Shown here in pieces: positions 1 to 8,862 of a stretch of 64,000 nucleotides of DNA. How positions within the stretch are numbered: the first letter of the stretch is position 1; each line of letters starts with the position of its first letter. The translations under genes were made by a program, and so were the position numbers. A model generated the notes under the pieces. The model was not told the origin of the DNA. It did not search any database and saw nothing but the letters and a program-made list of their open reading frames with translations. The stretch is taken from contig JAFKDC010000015.1 in NCBI GenBank assembly GCA_017255395.1, forward strand, positions 1 through 64,000, given 5' to 3'. This stretch comes from Enemella evansiae. Its GTDB lineage: Bacteria > Pseudomonadota > Alphaproteobacteria > Rhodobacterales > Rhodobacteraceae.

Positions 1-119
1 CGGAAGTCGCCGAAGTACTTCGTGATCGCCGCCGTCAGCGTCGTCTTGCCGTGGTCGACGTGACCGATCGTGCCGATGTTGCAGTGCGGCTTGCCGCGTT
101 CAAACTTTGCCTTTGCCAT
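1..119 (-). CDS. tuf: Elongation factor Tu, N-terminal fragment (cut by window edge)
   Basis: GTPase that delivers aminoacyl-tRNA to the ribosome. Only the first 39 codons are in the window; the gene continues past position 1. The reading begins [14 protein letters not shown] and carries the P-loop GHVDHGKT at residues 19-26, followed by TLTAAITK, all diagnostic of EF-Tu. It lies 87 bases downstream of fusA in the usual str order rpsL-rpsG-fusA-tuf on the minus strand. The gap to fusA holds palindromes, so it is probably co-transcribed but not translationally coupled. Confidence 0.97.
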   Translation of the reverse strand, partial: MAKAKFERGKPHCNIGTIGHVDHGKTTLTAAITKYFGDF

Positions 120-147
120 TGTATAGGCTCCCTTTTTTGTTTCGGGT

Positions 148-199
148 GCCGGGCTGAAGCCCGGCCTACGGTGGTGGGTAGGGCGGGGTTCACCCCGCC
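148..199. repeat. Two intergenic palindromes between fusA and tuf
   Basis: GCCGGGC-tgaa-GCCCGGC (148-165) is followed by GGCGGGGT-tc-ACCCCGCC (182-199), joined by CTACGGTGGTGGGT. A related GCCGGG/GCCCGGC palindrome lies upstream of rpsL at 3313. These look like short repetitive extragenic palindromes that can form hairpins in the fusA-tuf mRNA. Neither is followed by a T-run on the minus strand, so I do not call them terminators. Confidence 0.6.
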
Positions 200-206
200 G
201 CCCCGG

Positions 207-2330
207 TTATGCGTACTTCGACTGGATCTCGTCCGAGATGTTCTGCGGCACGGGGTCGTAATGTGCGAACTGCATGGTGAAGTTCGCACGGCCCGAGGAC
301 ATGGACCGCAGGGTGTTGATGTAGCCGAACATGTTGGCCAGCGGCACGAAGGCGTTGATCGCCACGGCGACGCCGCGCGGTTCCTGCCCCGACACCTGAC
401 CCCGACGCGAGGTCAGGTCGCCGATGATGCCGCCGGTGTATTCTTCCGGCGTCACGACCTCGACCTTCATCATCGGTTCCAGCAGCTTGGCGCCGGCCTT
501 GCGGAGACCTTCGCGCATGCACATGCGGGATGCGATTTCGAAGGCCAGAACCGAGGAGTCCACGTCGTGGAACTTACCGTCGATCAGGGCGACCTTGAAG
601 TCGATCACCGGGAAGCCTGCCAGCGGACCGGAGTCCATGACCGACTTGATGCCTTTTTCGACACCCGGGATGTATTCCTTCGGCACCGAGCCGCCGACGA
701 TCTTCGATTCGAACGAATAGCCTTCGCCCGGCTCGGTCGGGGTGATGACCAGCTTGACCTCGGCGAACTGACCCGAACCACCCGACTGCTTCTTGTGGGT
801 GTAGGTGTGCTCGATCTCGTGACCGATGGTCTCGCGATAGGCCACCTGCGGGGCACCGATGTTCGCCTCGACCTTGAACTCGCGCTTCAGGCGGTCGACG
901 AGGATGTCGAGGTGGAGTTCGCCCATGCCCTTCATGATGGTCTGACCCGATTCCAGGTCGGTTTCCACGCGGAAGGACGGGTCTTCGGCGGCCAGACGGG
1001 CCAGACCCTGGGACATCTTCTCCTGGTCGCCCTTGGTCTTGGGCTCGACCGCGATCTCGATCACCGGATCCGGGAAGGTCATGGTTTCAAGCACAACCGT
1101 CGCCTTGGGATCGCAGAGCGTGTCACCGGTGGTGGTGTCCTTCAGACCCGCCAGCGCGATGATGTCGCCCGCGAAGGCTTCTTCGATCTCTTCGCGATCC
1201 ACGGCGTGCATGAGCATCATCCGACCGACGCGCTCACGCTTGCCCTTGGTCGAGTTCAGCATGCCATCACCCTTGGACAGCGTGCCGGAATAGATCCGGG
1301 TGAAGGTCAGCGAGCCGACAAACGGGTCGTTCATGATCTTGAACGCCAGCGCCGAGAAGGGCTCTTCATCGCTCGCCGGGCGGGCAATGTTGCGCTCTTC
1401 GCTTTCGTCGTCGGGCGAGAAGCCCATCAGCGTCGGCACGTCCAGCGGACCGGGCAGGAAGTCGACAACGGCGTTGAGCAGGGGCTGCACACCCTTGTTC
1501 TTGAACGCCGAACCGGCCAGCATCGGGAAGAAGGACAGCGACAGCGTACCCTTGCGGATCAGCTTGCGCAGGGTCGCCTCGTCCGGCATCTCGCCTTCCA
1601 GGTAGGCTTCCATGGCATCGTCGTCCTGCTCGACGGCAAGCTCGATCATGTTGTCGCGCCATTCGTTGGCGAGATCCTGAAGGTCGTCGCGGATCGGGCG
1701 GCGCTCCCAGGAGGCGCCCAGATCTTCACCGATCCAGACCCATTCTTCCATGGTGATCAGGTCGACGATGCCTTCCAGCTTGTCCTCGGCCCCGATCGGC
1801 AGCGCGATCGGCAGCGGGGTGCCGCCGGTGCGCTCTTTGACCATGCGCACGCAGTTGAAGAAGTCGGCGCCGATCTTGTCCATCTTGTTGACGAAGACCA
1901 GACGCGGCACCTTGTAACGGTCGGCCTGACGCCAGACCGTCTCGGTCTGCGGCTCCACGCCGGCGTTGCCGTCGAGCAGCGCAACGGCACCGTCGAGAAC
2001 CGCCAGGGACCGTTCGACCTCGATGGTGAAGTCGACGTGTCCGGGGGTGTCGATGATGTTGAAGCGGGTCTTGGTGTCCGAGGTGCCGTCGGCGGTCGGG
2101 TCGATCTGGCGCTGCCAGAAGGTCGTCGTCGCGGCGGAGGTGATGGTGATCCCGCGCTCGGCTTCCTGCTCCATCCAGTCCATGGTGGAGGCGCCGTCGT
2201 GGGTTTCACCGATCTTGTGGTTCTTGCCGGTGTAGAACAGGATGCGCTCGGTCATCGTGGTCTTGCCGGCGTCGATATGCGCCATGATCCCGAAGTTGCG
2301 GTAGCGCTGCAGCGGATATTCGCGTGCCAT
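207..2330 (-). CDS. fusA: Elongation factor G
   Basis: Translocation GTPase, 707 residues, the normal length. G1 AHIDAGKTT lies at about 17-25, the switch-I RGITI at 59-63, G3 DTPGH at 94-98 and G4 NKMD at 148-151. The C-terminal half contains the GMGELHLDI and GRANFTMQF stretches typical of domains III-V. The start ATG at 2330 is followed by the usual [20 protein letters not shown]. It sits 16 bases after rpsG, so the two are in one transcript from the rpsL promoter. Confidence 0.98.
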   Translation of the reverse strand: MAREYPLQRYRNFGIMAHIDAGKTTMTERILFYTGKNHKIGETHDGASTMDWMEQEAERGITITSAATTTFWQRQIDPTADGTSDTKTRFNIIDTPGHVDFTIEVERSLAVLDGAVALLDGNAGVEPQTETVWRQADRYKVPRLVFVNKMDKIGADFFNCVRMVKERTGGTPLPIALPIGAEDKLEGIVDLITMEEWVWIGEDLGASWERRPIRDDLQDLANEWRDNMIELAVEQDDDAMEAYLEGEMPDEATLRKLIRKGTLSLSFFPMLAGSAFKNKGVQPLLNAVVDFLPGPLDVPTLMGFSPDDESEERNIARPASDEEPFSALAFKIMNDPFVGSLTFTRIYSGTLSKGDGMLNSTKGKRERVGRMMLMHAVDREEIEEAFAGDIIALAGLKDTTTGDTLCDPKATVVLETMTFPDPVIEIAVEPKTKGDQEKMSQGLARLAAEDPSFRVETDLESGQTIMKGMGELHLDILVDRLKREFKVEANIGAPQVAYRETIGHEIEHTYTHKKQSGGSGQFAEVKLVITPTEPGEGYSFESKIVGGSVPKEYIPGVEKGIKSVMDSGPLAGFPVIDFKVALIDGKFHDVDSSVLAFEIASRMCMREGLRKAGAKLLEPMMKVEVVTPEEYTGGIIGDLTSRRGQVSGQEPRGVAVAINAFVPLANMFGYINTLRSMSSGRANFTMQFAHYDPVPQNISDEIQSKYA

Positions 2331-2346
2331 GTGGGGTGGGCTCCTG

Positions 2347-2817
2347 TTACCAGCGGTAGTGGCTGAACGCCTTGTTGGCGTCGGCCATCTTGTGGGTGTC
2401 TTCGCGCTTCTTCACGGCGGCACCACGGGACTGAACGGCGTCGATCAGCTCACCGGCCAGACGCTCTTCCATGGTGTTTTCGTTGCGTGCGCGGGACGCG
2501 GTGATCAGCCAGCGGATCGCCAGCGCCTCGCGGCGCTCGGGGCGGACTTCGACGGGCACCTGGTAGGTGGCACCACCGACGCGGCGCGAGCGGACCTCGA
2601 CCGACGGCTTGATGTTGTCCAGGGCCTCGTGGAAGATCTCCACGGGCGCGCGCTTGACCTTGGCTTCGACGCGGTCAAGCGCGTTGTAGACGATGCGCTC
2701 CGCGGCGGATTTCTTGCCGTGGTACATCAGGTTGTTCATGAATTTGGTCAGCACGATATCGCCATACTTGGCGTCGGGCAGGACTTCGCGCTTCTCTGCG
2801 GCGTGACGACGGGACAT
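2347..2817 (-). CDS. rpsG: 30S ribosomal protein S7
   Basis: Primary 16S rRNA-binding protein that nucleates the 30S head. 156 residues, full length, beginning [15 protein letters not shown], with [16 protein letters not shown] and [16 protein letters not shown], both S7 hallmarks. The C-terminal region [16 protein letters not shown] is the typical end. Second gene of the minus-strand str operon, with a 91-base gap to rpsL upstream. In many bacteria S7 feeds back on translation of this operon; nothing here proves that site. Confidence 0.98.
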   Translation of the reverse strand: MSRRHAAEKREVLPDAKYGDIVLTKFMNNLMYHGKKSAAERIVYNALDRVEAKVKRAPVEIFHEALDNIKPSVEVRSRRVGGATYQVPVEVRPERREALAIRWLITASRARNENTMEERLAGELIDAVQSRGAAVKKREDTHKMADANKAFSHYRW

Positions 2818-2908
2818 AGGACTGTCTCTCTTCTCAACGGCGGTGCGGGACGGGCCCGCACCCTAACGGTATCCGGGACGGGTGCGCGGCAAACACGCAC
2901 CCGGGTGA

Positions 2909-3280
2909 TCACTTGGGACGCTTGGCGCCGTACTTCGAACGGCGCTGCTTGCGGTCCTTGACGCCCTGGGTATCCAGAACACCGCGGAGGATGTGGTAAC
3001 GCACACCGGGAAGGTCTTTCACCCGGCCGCCGCGGATCAGGACCACCGAGTGCTCCTGAAGGTTGTGGCTTTCACCCGGGATGTAGCTGATCACCTCGTA
3101 GCCGTTGGTCAGACGCACCTTGGCGACTTTCCGCATGGCCGAGTTCGGCTTCTTCGGGGTCGTGGTATAGACGCGGGTGCAGACGCCGCGCTTCTGCGGG
3201 CACTGCTCGAGGTGCTGGGACTTCGAGCGCTTGACTTTGGGCTGCCGCGGCTTGCGGATCAGCTGCTGGATCGTGGGCAT
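2909..3280 (-). CDS. rpsL: 30S ribosomal protein S12
   Basis: Decoding-centre protein, 123 residues. It begins [20 protein letters not shown] and contains [12 protein letters not shown] and [14 protein letters not shown]. The lysines that are changed in classical streptomycin-resistant mutants (in PKKPNS and in GRVKDLPG) are both wild type. First gene of the minus-strand str operon, with a leader of roughly 270 bases from the promoter at 3558-3586. rpoC, which commonly precedes rpsL, is not upstream here. Confidence 0.98.
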   Translation of the reverse strand: MPTIQQLIRKPRQPKVKRSKSQHLEQCPQKRGVCTRVYTTTPKKPNSAMRKVAKVRLTNGYEVISYIPGESHNLQEHSVVLIRGGRVKDLPGVRYHILRGVLDTQGVKDRKQRRSKYGAKRPK

Positions 3281-3312
3281 GAAATGGGTATCCCCGTGCT
3301 TCTTGCGGTGTT

Positions 3313-3331
3313 GCCGGGGATGAAGCCCGGC
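3313..3331. repeat. GCCGGG/GCCCGGC palindrome in the rpsL leader
   Basis: GCCGGG-gatgaa-GCCCGGC, closely resembling the GCCGGGC-tgaa-GCCCGGC unit at 148-165 in the fusA-tuf gap. It lies in the 5' leader of rpsL about 30 bases upstream of the ATG and could form a hairpin near the ribosome-binding region. Confidence 0.5.
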
Positions 3332-3557
3332 GGTTCAGGTCTGACCCGGATGCCATCTGGCACCCTGACGGGCCGGTTCGCGTACGTCCGCGCGCGAGGC
3401 GCGCAAACGACAATAGGTCCGCATCCGACCCTGTACCGAAGGCGTCGACGCGGGGGCGTACCAGAGGATCGGGGCTTAGATGCCCGGACCTTGCGGCAGT
3501 CCATATCTGCAAATACCACACACGCCCAGCTATGCCGGGCGCGACGGATTGGAGCGG

Positions 3558-3586
3558 CGTATACGCAGAGTCGCCCGTCTTGTCAA
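3558..3586 (-). promoter_or_regulatory. Sigma-70 promoter of the rpsL-rpsG-fusA-tuf operon
   Basis: On the minus strand TTGACA (3586-3581) is followed by exactly 17 bases and then TATACG (3563-3558), an almost ideal housekeeping promoter. It is the best promoter match in the 391-base gap between rpsL and the divergent glycosyltransferase, giving a leader of about 270 bases. The rest of the gap holds only the palindrome at 3313. Confidence 0.75.
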
Positions 3587-3671
3587 CAACACCCCCACCG
3601 GCGCGCCCTGGACACTGGACAGGGTCCCGGGCGGCTGCCACTCTCGCCCCGGACATGACCAGAGGGCATCC

Positions 3672-4472
3672 ATGCACGTCATCGGCTTCTGCCGCTTCTC
3701 CTACCCGGCCGAGGGCGGCTTTCAGGTGGAACACAGCTCTGTCGAGGCCCGCATGGCCTACCTCTATGCGCCCGAGCGGATGGAGGAACGTTTCCGTCAC
3801 TTCGAAACCATCTGCCTGCCGGGTTTGCGCGCCCAGACGGACGGCGACTTTACCTTTCTCATCCTCGTCGGAGAGGCCATGCCCGACCGCTGGATGCAGC
3901 GCCTGCTGGCGCTGACCGAGGATGTCCCGCAGGCCGTCGTGGTGCCTCGCGCGCCCGGCCCGCACCGTCAGATCTGTCAGGAGGTCATCAATGCCGCCCG
4001 CGACATGGGCCGGCCCTGTTTGCAATTCCGCCATGACGACGACGATGCCGTGGCGGTGGATTTCGTGGCCACGCTGCGCGAGGCCGCCCGCGACTGCGCC
4101 GCGCTGACCGCCAGACACCGCCTCGTCGGCTTCGACTGGAACCGCGGTTACATCGGCCGCCCCGATGCGCAGGGCATCCGTGCAGAGGAGTGCGTGACCC
4201 CCTACTGGGGTGTGGCGCAGGCCATGGCCGTGCAGCCCGGCGCCCGGCAGTCGATCATGAACTTCGGCCACGCCAAGATAAACCGGTTCATGCCCACCGT
4301 GACCTTCACCGACACCACCATGTACGTGCGCGGCCACAACGACCACAACGACTCGCGCCAGAAAAAACACGTCAAGCCGGTGACCCTGCCGCGCCTCGAC
4401 CGCGCCGGAGAGGCGCTGTTCCGCGCCCGCTTCGCCATCGACGCCGATCACGTCCGCCGGGTCTTCGCCTGA
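3672..4472 (+). CDS. Putative rhamnosyltransferase-like glycosyltransferase
   Basis: 266 residues; I recognise the Pfam Rhamno_transf type (putative rhamnosyl transferase), common in Rhodobacteraceae. Visible features are the N-terminal GFCRFSYPAEGGF, the LPGLRAQTDGDFTFLILVGEAMP block, LQFRHDDDDAVA (likely the metal- or sugar-nucleotide-binding acidic stretch) and a C-terminal RGHNDHNDSRQ. No signal peptide or membrane segment, so it should act in the cytosol. The start ATG at 3672 has an AGAGGG five bases upstream. It stands alone between two ribosomal blocks; acceptor and donor are unknown. Confidence 0.72.
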   Translation: MHVIGFCRFSYPAEGGFQVEHSSVEARMAYLYAPERMEERFRHFETICLPGLRAQTDGDFTFLILVGEAMPDRWMQRLLALTEDVPQAVVVPRAPGPHRQICQEVINAARDMGRPCLQFRHDDDDAVAVDFVATLREAARDCAALTARHRLVGFDWNRGYIGRPDAQGIRAEECVTPYWGVAQAMAVQPGARQSIMNFGHAKINRFMPTVTFTDTTMYVRGHNDHNDSRQKKHVKPVTLPRLDRAGEALFRARFAIDADHVRRVFA

Positions 4473-4527
4473 CCGGCAGGCTACGCGCGCCGCGCCCTCT
4501 CCTCACGGCACCCCACGCCGCCACCTG

Positions 4528-4605
4528 CTTCTTCTTGGCAAAAATACCGAAATCCAACACCAGCCTCGAACACCGCGCCTGTGCTTCTTCTCTGTTCAAA
4601 TACTC
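4528..4605. repeat. Two copies of the dispersed CTTCTTCT...AAATAC motif
   Basis: Copy one at 4528-4548 reads CTTCTTCTTGGCAAAAATAC; copy two at 4584-4605 reads CTTCTTCTCTGTTCAAATAC and continues TC. Further copies, in either orientation, occur at 10127, 10201, 17326 and 30970, always between genes. They lie in the 206-base gap between the glycosyltransferase and the DUF4105 gene. Confidence 0.6.
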
Positions 4606-4678
4606 AACTGCAGCGCCGCCGCGCAACGCGGCGCCGGAGCTCCTTCCCCTCGCGGCCATCAGGCGCTAATCCACCAGC

Positions 4679-5527
4679 ATGAAACGTAGTCTCCTTTTCC
4701 TCCTCGCGCTGATCGTTCTCGTGCCCGCCGGGCTTTGGGTCAACTGGCAGCTGCACACACCCTCGCACGACCGCGACTGGCGCGCCGACCATAGCCATTT
4801 GCCCGAGGTCGCGCAGCAGCACGGCCTTTATACCCTGAGCAATATCCGCGACTGGGACTATGCAGAGGACGGCACCCCCACCCGCGAGGCCTGGATCACC
4901 CGCGACATCGATCCCGACAGCCTCACGCAGGCCTATTTCCTCGTCGAGCCCTTCGGAGCGGTGGAGGCCATTGCCCACACCATGCTGACCTTCGCCTTCG
5001 AGGACGGCTCCGCCTATGTCGCCTCGATCGAGGCGCGCCGCGAGGTCGGAGAGGCCTATTCCGCCCCCAAGGCCGCCGTCCTGCCGATCTTCGAATACAT
5101 GTTCGTCTGGACCACCGAACGCGACATGTACGGCAATTCCGAGTTCATGGCCGACGACCGCCTGTACCTCTATCCGCTCACCATCCCGCTGGAGCATCAG
5201 AAGGCCGTGCTGCGCGCCATGCTCGACGAGACGGCGGAGGTGCAGGCAGAGCCGCGCTGGTACAATACGCTCTTCTCGAACTGCACCAACGTGCTGGCGC
5301 GGACGGTCAACCGGATCGACCCGAAAGCGGTGCCCCTCGACAAGGCCTGGGTGCTGCCCGGTTTCTCGGATACCTTCCTCTACGAACAGGGCTTCATTCC
5401 GACCGACCGCCCCTTTGCCGAGGTCGAGGAGGGCGCGCTGATCTCGCCGCTGATCCGCGAGCTTTACGGCATAGCCGATCCGGTCGCCTTCTCGCGCGCC
5501 CTGCGGGAGCGACTGGCCGCCCGCTGA
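4679..5527 (+). CDS. DUF4105 (Lnb-like N-terminal domain) exported protein
   Basis: 282 residues. An N-terminal hydrophobic segment (about residues 4-22) is a signal anchor or uncleaved signal peptide, so the domain should face the periplasm. The body matches the DUF4105 family: AYFLVEPFGAVEAIAHTMLTF, IEARREVGEAYS, and WYNTLFSNCTNVLARTVN, whose Asn-Cys motif is a family hallmark suggesting a cysteine-dependent hydrolase-like fold. Function is not established for this type. Start at 4679 gives the complete hydrophobic leader but has only a weak Shine-Dalgarno. No operon partner. Confidence 0.75.
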   Translation: MKRSLLFLLALIVLVPAGLWVNWQLHTPSHDRDWRADHSHLPEVAQQHGLYTLSNIRDWDYAEDGTPTREAWITRDIDPDSLTQAYFLVEPFGAVEAIAHTMLTFAFEDGSAYVASIEARREVGEAYSAPKAAVLPIFEYMFVWTTERDMYGNSEFMADDRLYLYPLTIPLEHQKAVLRAMLDETAEVQAEPRWYNTLFSNCTNVLARTVNRIDPKAVPLDKAWVLPGFSDTFLYEQGFIPTDRPFAEVEEGALISPLIRELYGIADPVAFSRALRERLAAR

Positions 5528-5639
5528 TCCCGGCCCGCCTCGGTCCCGGTCGTGACGTCCGGGGCAGGGGGCAGGCCCGCGCCCGGGGCACCCACGCATG
5601 GCGCCCGCAGTCACCCCTTCACATCCCTGCGAATCCTGT

Positions 5640-5878
5640 TAAAGAAGCCTCTCGCAGGAACCGGGCGATTCGTCGTCCCCTGCATTCGTCCGAGACGGTG
5701 GGCTGCCGCATGGCACTAAGTCCTGCCCGAGACGGGAAGAGACATCTTCAGTCACCCCGGCCACGCGCATGGGTGCCACAGGATGCGTCGACCCTTCATT
5801 CGGACTTATTGCGGTCGGGGCATACGCCTTGACCAAAACGAGCCGGAGGGTCCGCCCTCCACTACTTGGAGTGAAACT
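5640..5878 (+). promoter_or_regulatory. rplJ leader, candidate L10(L12)4 autoregulatory RNA
   Basis: The 351 bases before rplJ contain no gene. The stretch around 5690-5740 (CCGAGACGGTGGGCTGCCG and CCTGCCCGAGACGGGAAG) resembles what I remember of conserved alphaproteobacterial L10 leaders, in which L10 bound to L12 represses its own translation. Just before the start is GGAGGG-tccg-CCCTCC (about 5845-5860), a strong hairpin ending 7 bases before the GGAG ribosome-binding site at 5868-5871. Assignment rests on position and partial sequence recollection. Confidence 0.5.
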
Positions 5879-6397
5879 GTGGATAGAGCCCAGAAAGAGA
5901 AAGTGGTCGAGGAACTCGGCCAGATCTTCGAAAGCTCTGGCGTCGTGGTGGTTGCCCGCTACGAGGGTCTCACGGTTGCAGAAATGACGGACCTTCGCGG
6001 CCGTGCCCGTTCGGGCGAAGCCGTGGTCCGTGTCGCCAAGAACAAGCTCGCCAAGATTGCCGTCCAAGGGACCCCCGCCGAGGGGATCTCGCAGTATCTG
6101 GACGGCATGACGGTGCTGACCTTCTCCGAAGACCCGGTCGCAGCGGCCAAGGTCATCGAAGACTTCGCCAAGGACAACAAGAAGTTGGAAATCCTTGGTG
6201 GCGCAATGGGCGGCACCACTCTGGACCGTGCCGGTGTCGAGGCCGTGTCGAAAATGCCGTCGCGCGATGAGCTTATTGCTTCCATCGTCGGCTGCATCGG
6301 CGCACCCGCCTCCAACATCGCCGGTGCCATTGGCGCGCCTGCTTCGAACATCGCTTCCATCCTTTCCACGATCGAGGAAAAGGCAGAGGCGGCGTAA
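5879..6397 (+). CDS. rplJ: 50S ribosomal protein L10
   Basis: Base of the ribosomal stalk, binding L7/L12 dimers. The GTG at 5879 gives 172 residues beginning [13 protein letters not shown], the family length; GGAG at 5868-5871 is correctly spaced and decides this start over longer readings that would run through the leader. Features include [26 protein letters not shown] and a duplicated C-terminal ASNIAG/ASNIAS stalk-binding stretch. rplK and rplA, which normally precede it, are missing; rplL follows after 72 bases. Confidence 0.97.
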   Translation: MDRAQKEKVVEELGQIFESSGVVVVARYEGLTVAEMTDLRGRARSGEAVVRVAKNKLAKIAVQGTPAEGISQYLDGMTVLTFSEDPVAAAKVIEDFAKDNKKLEILGGAMGGTTLDRAGVEAVSKMPSRDELIASIVGCIGAPASNIAGAIGAPASNIASILSTIEEKAEAA

Positions 6398-6469
6398 GCA
6401 ACCTTTTGATCCGCGTGGGGAAATTTCCCTGACGTTGGAACCCATAACCAAACCGGAAAGAGCATCAAA

Positions 6470-6850
6470 ATGGCTGATCTCAAAGCACTGGCTGAACAAA
6501 TCGTTGGCCTGACCCTCCTGGAAGCCCAGGAACTGAAAACCATCCTCAAGGACGAGTACGGCATCGAGCCCGCAGCCGGTGGCGCCGTCATGATGGCTGG
6601 CCCCGCAGGTGGCGGCGACGCCGCAGCCGAGGAAGAGAAGACCGAGTTCGACGTGATCCTGAAGTCCGCTGGCGACAAGAAGATCAACGTCATCAAGGAA
6701 GTCCGCGGCATCACCGGCCTGGGCTTGAAAGAAGCCAAAGAGCTGGTCGAGGCCGGCGGCAAGGCTGTCAAGGAAGGCGTTTCCAAGGACGAAGCCGAGG
6801 AAATCAAGAAGAAGCTCGAAGAGGCTGGCGCCGAAGTCGAGCTCAAGTAA
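6470..6850 (+). CDS. rplL: 50S ribosomal protein L7/L12
   Basis: 126 residues, full length. N-terminal dimerisation part ([19 protein letters not shown]), an Ala/Gly-rich hinge around residues 38-55, and the globular C-terminal domain with [22 protein letters not shown]. Recruits translation factors. In most bacteria rpoB and rpoC follow in the same transcript; here a strong terminator at 6897-6926 closes the unit instead. Confidence 0.98.
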   Translation: MADLKALAEQIVGLTLLEAQELKTILKDEYGIEPAAGGAVMMAGPAGGGDAAAEEEKTEFDVILKSAGDKKINVIKEVRGITGLGLKEAKELVEAGGKAVKEGVSKDEAEEIKKKLEEAGAEVELK

Positions 6851-6896
6851 TTCCGCTTTTCGGTTCGCATCGGCGGGCCGGTGGAAGGACTTTTGG

Positions 6897-6926
6897 GGGC
6901 GTTCCGGGAGACCGGGACGCCCTTTT
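6897..6926 (+). terminator. Rho-independent terminator after rplL
   Basis: GGGCGTTCCGG-gaga-CCGGGACGCCC gives an 11-bp stem with a four-base loop, followed by TTTT. It lies 46 bases past the rplL stop and ends the rplJ-rplL unit before any rpoB. Confidence 0.85.
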
Positions 6927-7174
6927 CGTGCGGCGCGGTCGGTTTTTGAGTGCGGTCCGAGCGGCGGCCAGTCCTCTGACAGGCGAACCGACCGTGGCCC
7001 TGTTCAGTGTCAGGGGGGGGGGGGGCTCGATCAGGCCCGTTTGCCCACGCGCCCGAACACGTAAAGCGCGCCGCCCCGCGAAGCCGAGCCCCGCAGCCGG
7101 TTTTTCGGCGGCCTGTTAAAGGGCCAGGCCGCGCGCGCCGCAAGCGGCACCGGGCTGGCTTGAGATTTGTTCCC
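6927..7174. other. Gene-free gap with a 13-base G homopolymer and inverted repeat
   Basis: No supportable gene. CGGTCGGTT at 6936-6944 pairs with AACCGACCG at 6986-6994. Positions 7013-7025 are thirteen consecutive G residues, the longest homopolymer I noticed in the window. Around 7101-7128 a GCGGCCTG/CAGGCCGC hairpin follows a short T-run. The gap lies exactly at the odd rplL-rplB junction. Confidence 0.6.
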
Positions 7175-7203
7175 TTGACCCTTTGCCCAACCTCCCGTAA
7201 CAG
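7175..7203 (+). promoter_or_regulatory. Sigma-70 promoter of the rplB block
   Basis: TTGACC (7175-7180), a 17-base spacer, and TAACAG (7198-7203). It lies about 150 bases before rplB and just before the leader hairpin at 7218, so it can drive rplB-rpsS-rplV-rpsC-rplP independently of the usual S10-operon promoter. Confidence 0.6.
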
Positions 7204-7209
7204 ACCCCA

Positions 7210-7256
7210 TCCGCAGCAGCCCCGGATTCGTCCGGGGCTTCGCTTTTGTCTGCGGA
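7210..7256 (+). promoter_or_regulatory. Nested hairpin in the rplB leader, attenuator-like
   Basis: AGCCCCGG-attcgt-CCGGGGCT (7218-7239) is followed by TCGCTTTT, resembling an intrinsic terminator. It is enclosed by an outer pairing TCCGCAG (7210-7216) with CTGCGGA (7250-7256). It starts shortly after the predicted promoter and more than 90 bases before the rplB ATG, the arrangement expected of transcription attenuation in a ribosomal leader. Regulation is inference. Confidence 0.45.
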
Positions 7257-7353
7257 CGATCTAACCGGGCACCTTCGGGGGCCTATACCCCGGGCCGCAT
7301 GGCCCCACACACAGGCGGGGCAACCCGCCGGAAGCTTACGGAAGACAGAAAGC

Positions 7354-8196
7354 ATGGCACTCAAGTCGTACAAGCCGACGACGCCGGGCCAGCGCGGGCT
7401 GGTGCTGATCGACCGTTCGGAGCTGTACAAAGGACGCCCCGTCAAGGCCCTCACAGAGGGTCTGACGAAGAAGGGTGGCCGGAACAACACCGGACGTATC
7501 ACGGCACGCCGCCGCGGTGGTGGCGCAAAGCGTCTGTATCGCATCGTCGATTTCAAGCGGAACAAGTTCGACGTGAACGGCATCGTCGTTCGGATCGAAT
7601 ACGACCCCAACCGCACCGCCTTCATCGCCCTCATCCAGTATGACGACGGCGAGCAGGCCTATATCCTCGCACCCCAGCGTCTTGGCGTCGGCGACAAGAT
7701 CGTCTCGTCCGAGAGCGCGGACATCAAGCCGGGCAACACCAAGCCGTTCTCGCGGATGCCCATCGGTACGATCGTCCACAACATCGAGCTGAAGCCCGGC
7801 AAGGGTGGCCAGATCGCACGCGCCGCGGGCACCTATGCCCAGTTCGTCGGCCGTGACGGCGGTTACGCCCAGATCCGCCTGTCCTCGGGCGAGCTGCGCA
7901 TGGTTCGCCAGGAGTGCCTGGCCACGGTTGGCGCGGTCTCGAACCCCGACAACTCGAACCAGAACCTCGGCAAGGCCGGTCGCGTCCGCCACATGGGCAA
8001 GCGTCCCTCCGTCCGCGGCGTCGTCATGAACCCGATCGACCACCCGCACGGTGGTGGTGAAGGCCGGACCTCCGGTGGTCGTCACCCGGTGACGCCCTGG
8101 GGCAAGCCGACCAAGGGCAAGCGCACCCGCAACCCCAACAAGGCGTCCTCGCGGCTTATCGTCCGTTCGCGCCATGCCAAGAAGAAGGGTCGCTGA
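7354..8196 (+). CDS. rplB: 50S ribosomal protein L2
   Basis: 23S rRNA-binding protein at the peptidyl-transferase centre; 280 residues from the ATG at 7354 ([15 protein letters not shown]). Contains [16 protein letters not shown] and the near-invariant [13 protein letters not shown] with the functional histidine, then the lysine-rich end SRHAKKKGR. The longer in-frame reading from 7246 runs through the leader hairpin and is rejected. First gene of a block whose usual upstream partners rpsJ, rplC, rplD and rplW are absent. Confidence 0.98.
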   Translation: MALKSYKPTTPGQRGLVLIDRSELYKGRPVKALTEGLTKKGGRNNTGRITARRRGGGAKRLYRIVDFKRNKFDVNGIVVRIEYDPNRTAFIALIQYDDGEQAYILAPQRLGVGDKIVSSESADIKPGNTKPFSRMPIGTIVHNIELKPGKGGQIARAAGTYAQFVGRDGGYAQIRLSSGELRMVRQECLATVGAVSNPDNSNQNLGKAGRVRHMGKRPSVRGVVMNPIDHPHGGGEGRTSGGRHPVTPWGKPTKGKRTRNPNKASSRLIVRSRHAKKKGR

Positions 8197-8199
8197 TCT

Positions 8200-8478
8200 A
8201 TGTCACGCTCTGTTTGGAAAGGTCCGTTCGTCGACGCTTACGTCCTGAAGAAGGCCGAGAAGTCGCGCGAGTCGGGCAAGAACGAAGTCATCAAGATCTG
8301 GTCGCGCCGCTCGACGATCCTGCCCCAGTTCGTGGGCCTGACGTTTGGCGTCTACAACGGCCAGAAGCACGTCCCGGTCAACGTGACCGAGGACATGATC
8401 GGCCAGAAGTTCGGTGAATACTCGCCGACGCGCACCTATTACGGTCACGCAGCCGACAAGAAAGCCAAGAGGAAGTAA
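8200..8478 (+). CDS. rpsS: 30S ribosomal protein S19
   Basis: 92 residues, full length, starting [18 protein letters not shown] and containing [19 protein letters not shown] and [17 protein letters not shown]. Binds the 16S head next to S13. Three bases after the rplB stop, so tightly coupled. Confidence 0.98.
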   Translation: MSRSVWKGPFVDAYVLKKAEKSRESGKNEVIKIWSRRSTILPQFVGLTFGVYNGQKHVPVNVTEDMIGQKFGEYSPTRTYYGHAADKKAKRK

Positions 8479-8481
8479 GCC

Positions 8482-8862
8482 ATGGGCAAGGATAAGAATC
8501 CCCGCCGCGTGGCGGACAACGAGGCGATGGCAAAGCTGCGCATGCTGCGCACCAGCCCGCAGAAACTGAACCTCGTCGCTGCGCTGATCCGTGGCAAGAA
8601 GGTGGAAAAGGCCCTCACGGACCTGACCTTCTCGAAGAAGCGGATCGCCGTCGACGTCAAGAAGTGCCTGCAGTCCGCCATCGCGAACGCCGAGAACAAC
8701 CACGGTCTGGACGTCGATGAACTGGTCGTCGCCGAGGCCTACGTGGGCAAGAACCTTGTGATGAAGCGCGGGCGTCCCCGGGCTCGTGGCCGCTTTGGCC
8801 GCATCAACAAGCCGTTCTCGGAAATCACGATCAAAGTGCGTCAAGTCGAGGAGCAGGCCTGA
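8482..8862 (+). CDS. rplV: 50S ribosomal protein L22
   Basis: 126 residues. [19 protein letters not shown] and the tail [19 protein letters not shown] are family signatures; the extended loop lines the exit tunnel. Stop and the rpsC start share one base (TGATG), indicating translational coupling. Confidence 0.98.
   Translation: MGKDKNPRRVADNEAMAKLRMLRTSPQKLNLVAALIRGKKVEKALTDLTFSKKRIAVDVKKCLQSAIANAENNHGLDVDELVVAEAYVGKNLVMKRGRPRARGRFGRINKPFSEITIKVRQVEEQA

Noticed and set aside
51-2366. Very long open frame on the plus strand opposite fusA
   Set aside because: It is the antisense of a clearly conserved elongation factor gene. Its translation is His/Arg/Gly-rich with no family motifs, as GC-rich codon bias produces.
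6928-7119. Short open frame through the G homopolymer after rplL
   Set aside because: No ribosome-binding site, crosses the 13-G run, and is low in complexity.
7246-7353. N-terminal extension of rplB
   Set aside because: It would start inside the leader hairpin region and add 36 residues absent from L2 proteins.
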